This document shows, in pieces, positions 30,401-32,756 of a DNA stretch of 32,756 nt. The first letter of the stretch is position 1; each line of letters starts with the position of its first letter. The notes under the pieces were generated by a model that was not told where the DNA came from, did no database searches, and saw nothing but the letters and a program-made list of their open reading frames with translations. This DNA comes from Lachnospiraceae bacterium C7 (GTDB lineage Bacteria; Bacillota; Clostridia; Lachnospirales; Lachnospiraceae): assembly GCA_900113385.1 (NCBI GenBank), contig FOPE01000033.1, forward strand, positions 1 to 32,756. Reading direction: 5' to 3'. The position numbers and the translations under genes are program-made.

Positions 30401-30508
30401 GCTTGATAAATAGATGAATCGATATTGGCTTAACAAATAGGCGAATCAATATTTGTATAATAAATAGATGAATCAATATTTGCATAATAAACAGGTGAAC
30501 TTGTGTTT
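30401..30508. repeat. Imperfect 27-bp tandem repeat, four copies
   Basis: Units are 30401-30427, 30428-30454, 30455-30481 and 30482-30508. The core ATAAATAGATGAATCAATATT is varied, with the fourth copy most diverged. It lies downstream of the nfn terminator and upstream of no gene on the plus strand. It does not resemble a CRISPR array: copies are contiguous with no spacers. Confidence 0.85.
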
Positions 30509-30546
30509 AAATACTGAACTATTAATTAAAAAAGAAAGAGATTTTT

Positions 30547-31227
30547 TTATTTAGAAGAAAATTCTTCGTTAATTATTTTACCATCTCTAATTTCAAGTCT
30601 ATGATTTCCTAATTTTGCTAATTCCAAATCGTGAGTGACCATAATAATAGTTTTACCAGAATTGTGCAATTCCATTAAGAGATTTACAATGTTTTTGCTG
30701 TTTTCTTCATCGAGAGCACCAGTTGGCTCATCAGCTAATATAATATCAGTATCAGAAATAATGCTTCGGCAAATAGCAACACGTTGTTTTTCACCACCAG
30801 ATAATGGATAAGGATAATCATATTCATAATCTGCGATGCCAAGTTTTTCCATTACTTCACGGATATATGATTTCTTTGGTATGTTTTTATTTCTACGATA
30901 TTTTAAAGGAAGGCAAATATTTGTCATAATATCGAAGTTTTGAATTAAAGCAAAATGTTGCACGATGAAGCTGATTTTTTCATTTCTGTATTTAGAAAGT
31001 TCTTTATCATTAAAATTAGCTACATCTTTTCCTTGAAAATAGAAATGGCCTTCATTTGGAGCAGTGATACCACCTAGCACGTTAAGTAGGGTTGTTTTTC
31101 CACAGCCACTTTTTCCTATAATTGTGACAAATTCTCCCTCTTTGATTTCAAAAGAAATTCCATTAAGGGCGGTTGTTTCGGATTTATTGCTACCGTAATG
31201 TACGGCTACGTTATCAAATTTAATCAT
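30547..31227 (-). CDS. ABC transporter ATP-binding protein (MacB/LolD-like)
   Basis: A 226-residue ATPase that powers an export or lipoprotein/peptide-resistance type transporter. Walker A is GKSGCGKTT, the Q-loop FIVQHF, the signature LSGGEKQ, Walker B IILADEPTGALDEE and the switch VTHD. The ADEPTGALD form is typical of the MacB/LolD/BceA group working with FtsX-type permeases. The minus-strand ribosome site is TGAGGTAATA. It lies 78 nt downstream of the permease gene and is last in this operon. The transported substrate cannot be read from sequence. Confidence 0.93.
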   Translation of the reverse strand: MIKFDNVAVHYGSNKSETTALNGISFEIKEGEFVTIIGKSGCGKTTLLNVLGGITAPNEGHFYFQGKDVANFNDKELSKYRNEKISFIVQHFALIQNFDIMTNICLPLKYRRNKNIPKKSYIREVMEKLGIADYEYDYPYPLSGGEKQRVAICRSIISDTDIILADEPTGALDEENSKNIVNLLMELHNSGKTIIMVTHDLELAKLGNHRLEIRDGKIINEEFSSK

Positions 31228-31257
31228 TATTATTACCTCATAATTAAAAGTTAAAAT

Positions 31258-31341
31258 TCTAGTTATTCGTTTCTATCAAAATAGTCGACAAGTTAAAAAA
31301 TTTAGTTATTCTTTCCCACCAATATAGTTAGCAAGTTGAAT
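31258..31341 (-). pseudogene. Diverged direct repeat of the permease 3' end (remnant of a second permease gene)
   Basis: The stretch 31258-31302 repeats 31301-31345 at a 43-bp offset with roughly three quarters identity over the first 41 positions. On the minus strand the intact gene ends QLANYIGGKE-stop. The copy reads LVDYFDRNE-stop in the corresponding frame, and both stops align. This looks like the last codons of a paralogous permease whose body has been lost, or a local duplication that has decayed. Confidence 0.5.
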
Positions 31342-32595
31342 TTTCTTCATATAAAAATGAACAACAGTACATGTCGCTGTAAAAATTAGTAAAATTAAAA
31401 CCTGAACATACATGTATGAATTAGATAATTCATCAAGGCGATTTAAAATTAAAGCCCCCAACAAGTCACTTGTTGCTAAAACAGTTAAAACTGGTACGAA
31501 AGCTTCTAAATTAATGTCGCGTTGAAGTGCACCGCAGAGACGTTCAATACAAAAATTTCCGTCGTTCTCCTTAAGCATGTTCAAAAAAACACTTAGATTT
31601 ACTATAAATGATAGAATCGTCAATATACATAGTATTATTTTAAATTGATTAGCAACTTCGTCTGTCATTGACGAATAAGTACTTAAAATATTATATTCAG
31701 AAGACGTATTATAAACATGGAAAGGAAAAGTTGAAATATTGTTTTCCTTTTTACAGTTATTAAAAATTTCGTTAGTTTTTTCATAGCCTTTTTTTGAACT
31801 AATAATTCCAGGAACATGATCAATTGACATTTCCTTAGACATATCTGATTTTATATCAGGAGTAAAAGCAGGTATAATGGCGTATCTGTCGCAAGAAGCC
31901 ATAGTATTATAGGCTGAATTATAAAAAAATGACTTTTCTTTAATAAAACCAATTACTTTAAATTTATATTTATTAAACATGTATTCCGCAGTAAATTCAT
32001 CGTTAAGTTTAAAAAGTTTTTTATATTCGTTCCCAAGAATTACAGAAACAGATGTATTCTTATTCAATGTGTAGTCAGCATCTGAAAAGATACGGCCACT
32101 TTCTAATTTAATATTAAATATATCAAAAAAATTTGATGATACTTGTAATGATTTGACAGAATAAGTAGTGGATCCCTTTACTTTATTAATATCAGTAGAA
32201 ATATCATCATTGCCATCTGATAAACCATAGCTATATAAAAATTTATTTGGAATTTTCTTGTTATAAATATTTAACATTTGTGAGGAAAGTGTTGTATATT
32301 TAAACTCCTTTTTGTTTGCGAGACTCTTGGGAAAATTGCATATATTATTAAAGGCAGTCTTGTTTGGATTACTTGAGTAATTGTGCAATTCAATGTCTGA
32401 AAAATTTTCAGAGACTGTATAAAATGTAACTTTTCCAAAATTATTGTCATAAGATTTTTTCATTGAATCTTGTTTCCCTTTTGAAGTTAAAATAGAACCA
32501 GACAAAGTAAAAAGTATTGTTGATAAAATAATCATCAAAAGTGTCTGAAATTTATGTTTGCTTAAAATTTGCAATCCGCTTTTTAGTATTATCAT
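31306..32595 (-). CDS. ABC transporter permease (MacB/FtsX type)
   Basis: A 429-residue membrane protein. One span lies near residues 14-36, followed by a ~270-residue extracytoplasmic MacB-like domain. Three further spans occupy the C-terminal quarter (about 318-345, 365-385 and 395-415), the FtsX arrangement of four helices. The ribosome site GAGGTGATC lies 10 nt before the ATG at 32595. It pairs with the ATPase gene 78 nt downstream. The extracytoplasmic domain is Lys/Asn/Ser-rich and I recognise no substrate motif. Conventional MacB-type systems use two identical or paired permeases; a remnant of a possible partner lies just after its stop. Confidence 0.85.
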   Translation of the reverse strand: MIILKSGLQILSKHKFQTLLMIILSTILFTLSGSILTSKGKQDSMKKSYDNNFGKVTFYTVSENFSDIELHNYSSNPNKTAFNNICNFPKSLANKKEFKYTTLSSQMLNIYNKKIPNKFLYSYGLSDGNDDISTDINKVKGSTTYSVKSLQVSSNFFDIFNIKLESGRIFSDADYTLNKNTSVSVILGNEYKKLFKLNDEFTAEYMFNKYKFKVIGFIKEKSFFYNSAYNTMASCDRYAIIPAFTPDIKSDMSKEMSIDHVPGIISSKKGYEKTNEIFNNCKKENNISTFPFHVYNTSSEYNILSTYSSMTDEVANQFKIILCILTILSFIVNLSVFLNMLKENDGNFCIERLCGALQRDINLEAFVPVLTVLATSDLLGALILNRLDELSNSYMYVQVLILLIFTATCTVVHFYMKKIQLANYIGGKE

Positions 32596-32666
32596 ATTTA
32601 TCGGATCACCTCGATTGTGTAAAGAAGTTTGTGTAAATACTTCTTCAAAGTGACCTTGTTTATAAG

Positions 32667-32756
32667 TTACATGAACATCGCTTCTAGTTCAGAACGACAT
32701 TCTTTAAAGCCTCTATGTACACGACGGTCCATTGTCTGGTTATAGTCGCAATAAAA
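32667..32756 (-). CDS. 3' end of an upstream gene, possibly sigma-factor-like
   Basis: Only the last 29 codons and TAA are in the window. The peptide includes MDRRVHRGFKECRSELEAMF. The arrangement of R-x-x-R-G...C-R-x-E-L resembles the end of region 4 of a sigma-70-like factor, but 29 residues are not enough for a firm call. The permease gene starts 71 nt further on the same strand, so this gene may be the operon's regulator. Confidence 0.45.
   Translation of the reverse strand, partial: FYCDYNQTMDRRVHRGFKECRSELEAMFM

Larger units (their letters stand above)
30181..30546. other. 366-nt convergent intergenic region with repeats and terminator
   Basis: It lies between nfnB (plus) and the ABC ATPase gene (minus), with no supported gene. 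A minus-strand frame at 30192-30485 is an artefact of the 27-bp repeats and spans the terminator. Contents in order: four 7-bp CAAACGW units (30278-30305), a long hairpin (30326-30376) and four imperfect 27-bp tandem repeats (30401-30508). Confidence 0.7.

Noticed and set aside
30192-30485. Minus-strand 97-codon frame with nine-residue repeats
   Set aside because: It is produced by the 27-bp tandem repeats (a multiple of three) and spans the terminator hairpin; no ribosome site.
30401-30508. Possible CRISPR array
   Set aside because: The 27-bp units are contiguous, without spacers, are imperfect, and no cas gene is present.

Overview
The window is AT-rich, low-GC Gram-positive DNA with strong AAGGAGG-type ribosome sites, TTGNNN/TATAAT promoters and U-tailed hairpin terminators. 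The gene content (type I pullulanase and GH77 amylomaltase, GPH symporter with GH2 and GH36 glycosidases, NfnAB, D-lactate dehydrogenase, rpsU, two G3E GTPases) fits an anaerobic fermentative gut or rumen Firmicute, most likely Lachnospiraceae. No tRNA, rRNA, CRISPR array, insertion sequence or phage module is visible.

Layout. 246-1340: acylphosphatase, then a TetR regulator with a strong promoter and a 28-bp palindromic candidate operator at its start site. 1421-9418: a same-strand galactoside cluster of GH2, a GT-B-fold glycosyltransferase-like protein of unknown role, a GPH sugar:cation symporter and a GH36 alpha-galactosidase. 9736-10725: a strongly codon-biased D-lactate dehydrogenase. 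10845-13348: ZIP metal transporter, thymidine kinase and asparaginase. 13454-18583: pullulanase and 4-alpha-glucanotransferase, separated by a convergent CLC anion transporter; the two alpha-glucan genes share an identical 20-nt element next to similar promoters. 18764-22066: a YczE-like membrane protein, a purine nucleoside phosphorylase/MTA-SAH deaminase pair, and an unannotated 46-residue single-pass membrane protein. 22125-25105: alaS and rpsU. 25298-27457: two G3E (CobW/COG0523-like) GTPases, one with a His-rich tandem-repeat linker and one with a C-terminal domain resembling the YcgQ/DUF1980 group. 27902-30180: nfnAB, electron-bifurcating ferredoxin/NAD(P)H transhydrogenase, behind a long unexplained leader. 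30547-32756 (minus strand): an ABC ATPase, a MacB/FtsX-type permease and the 3' end of another gene.

How the genes may work together. The galactoside cluster imports a small galactoside and trims alpha- and beta-galactosyl residues in the cytosol. Pullulanase and MalQ debranch and remodel imported maltodextrin or stored glycogen. Lactate dehydrogenase and NfnAB handle fermentative redox balance. PNP with the deaminase suggests methylthioadenosine/SAH salvage through the inosine analogue. The strongest candidates for something new are the GT-B-like protein in the galactoside operon, the shared element on the two alpha-glucan promoters, the nfn leader region, the small membrane protein before alaS, and the remnant of a deleted permease gene in the ABC operon.
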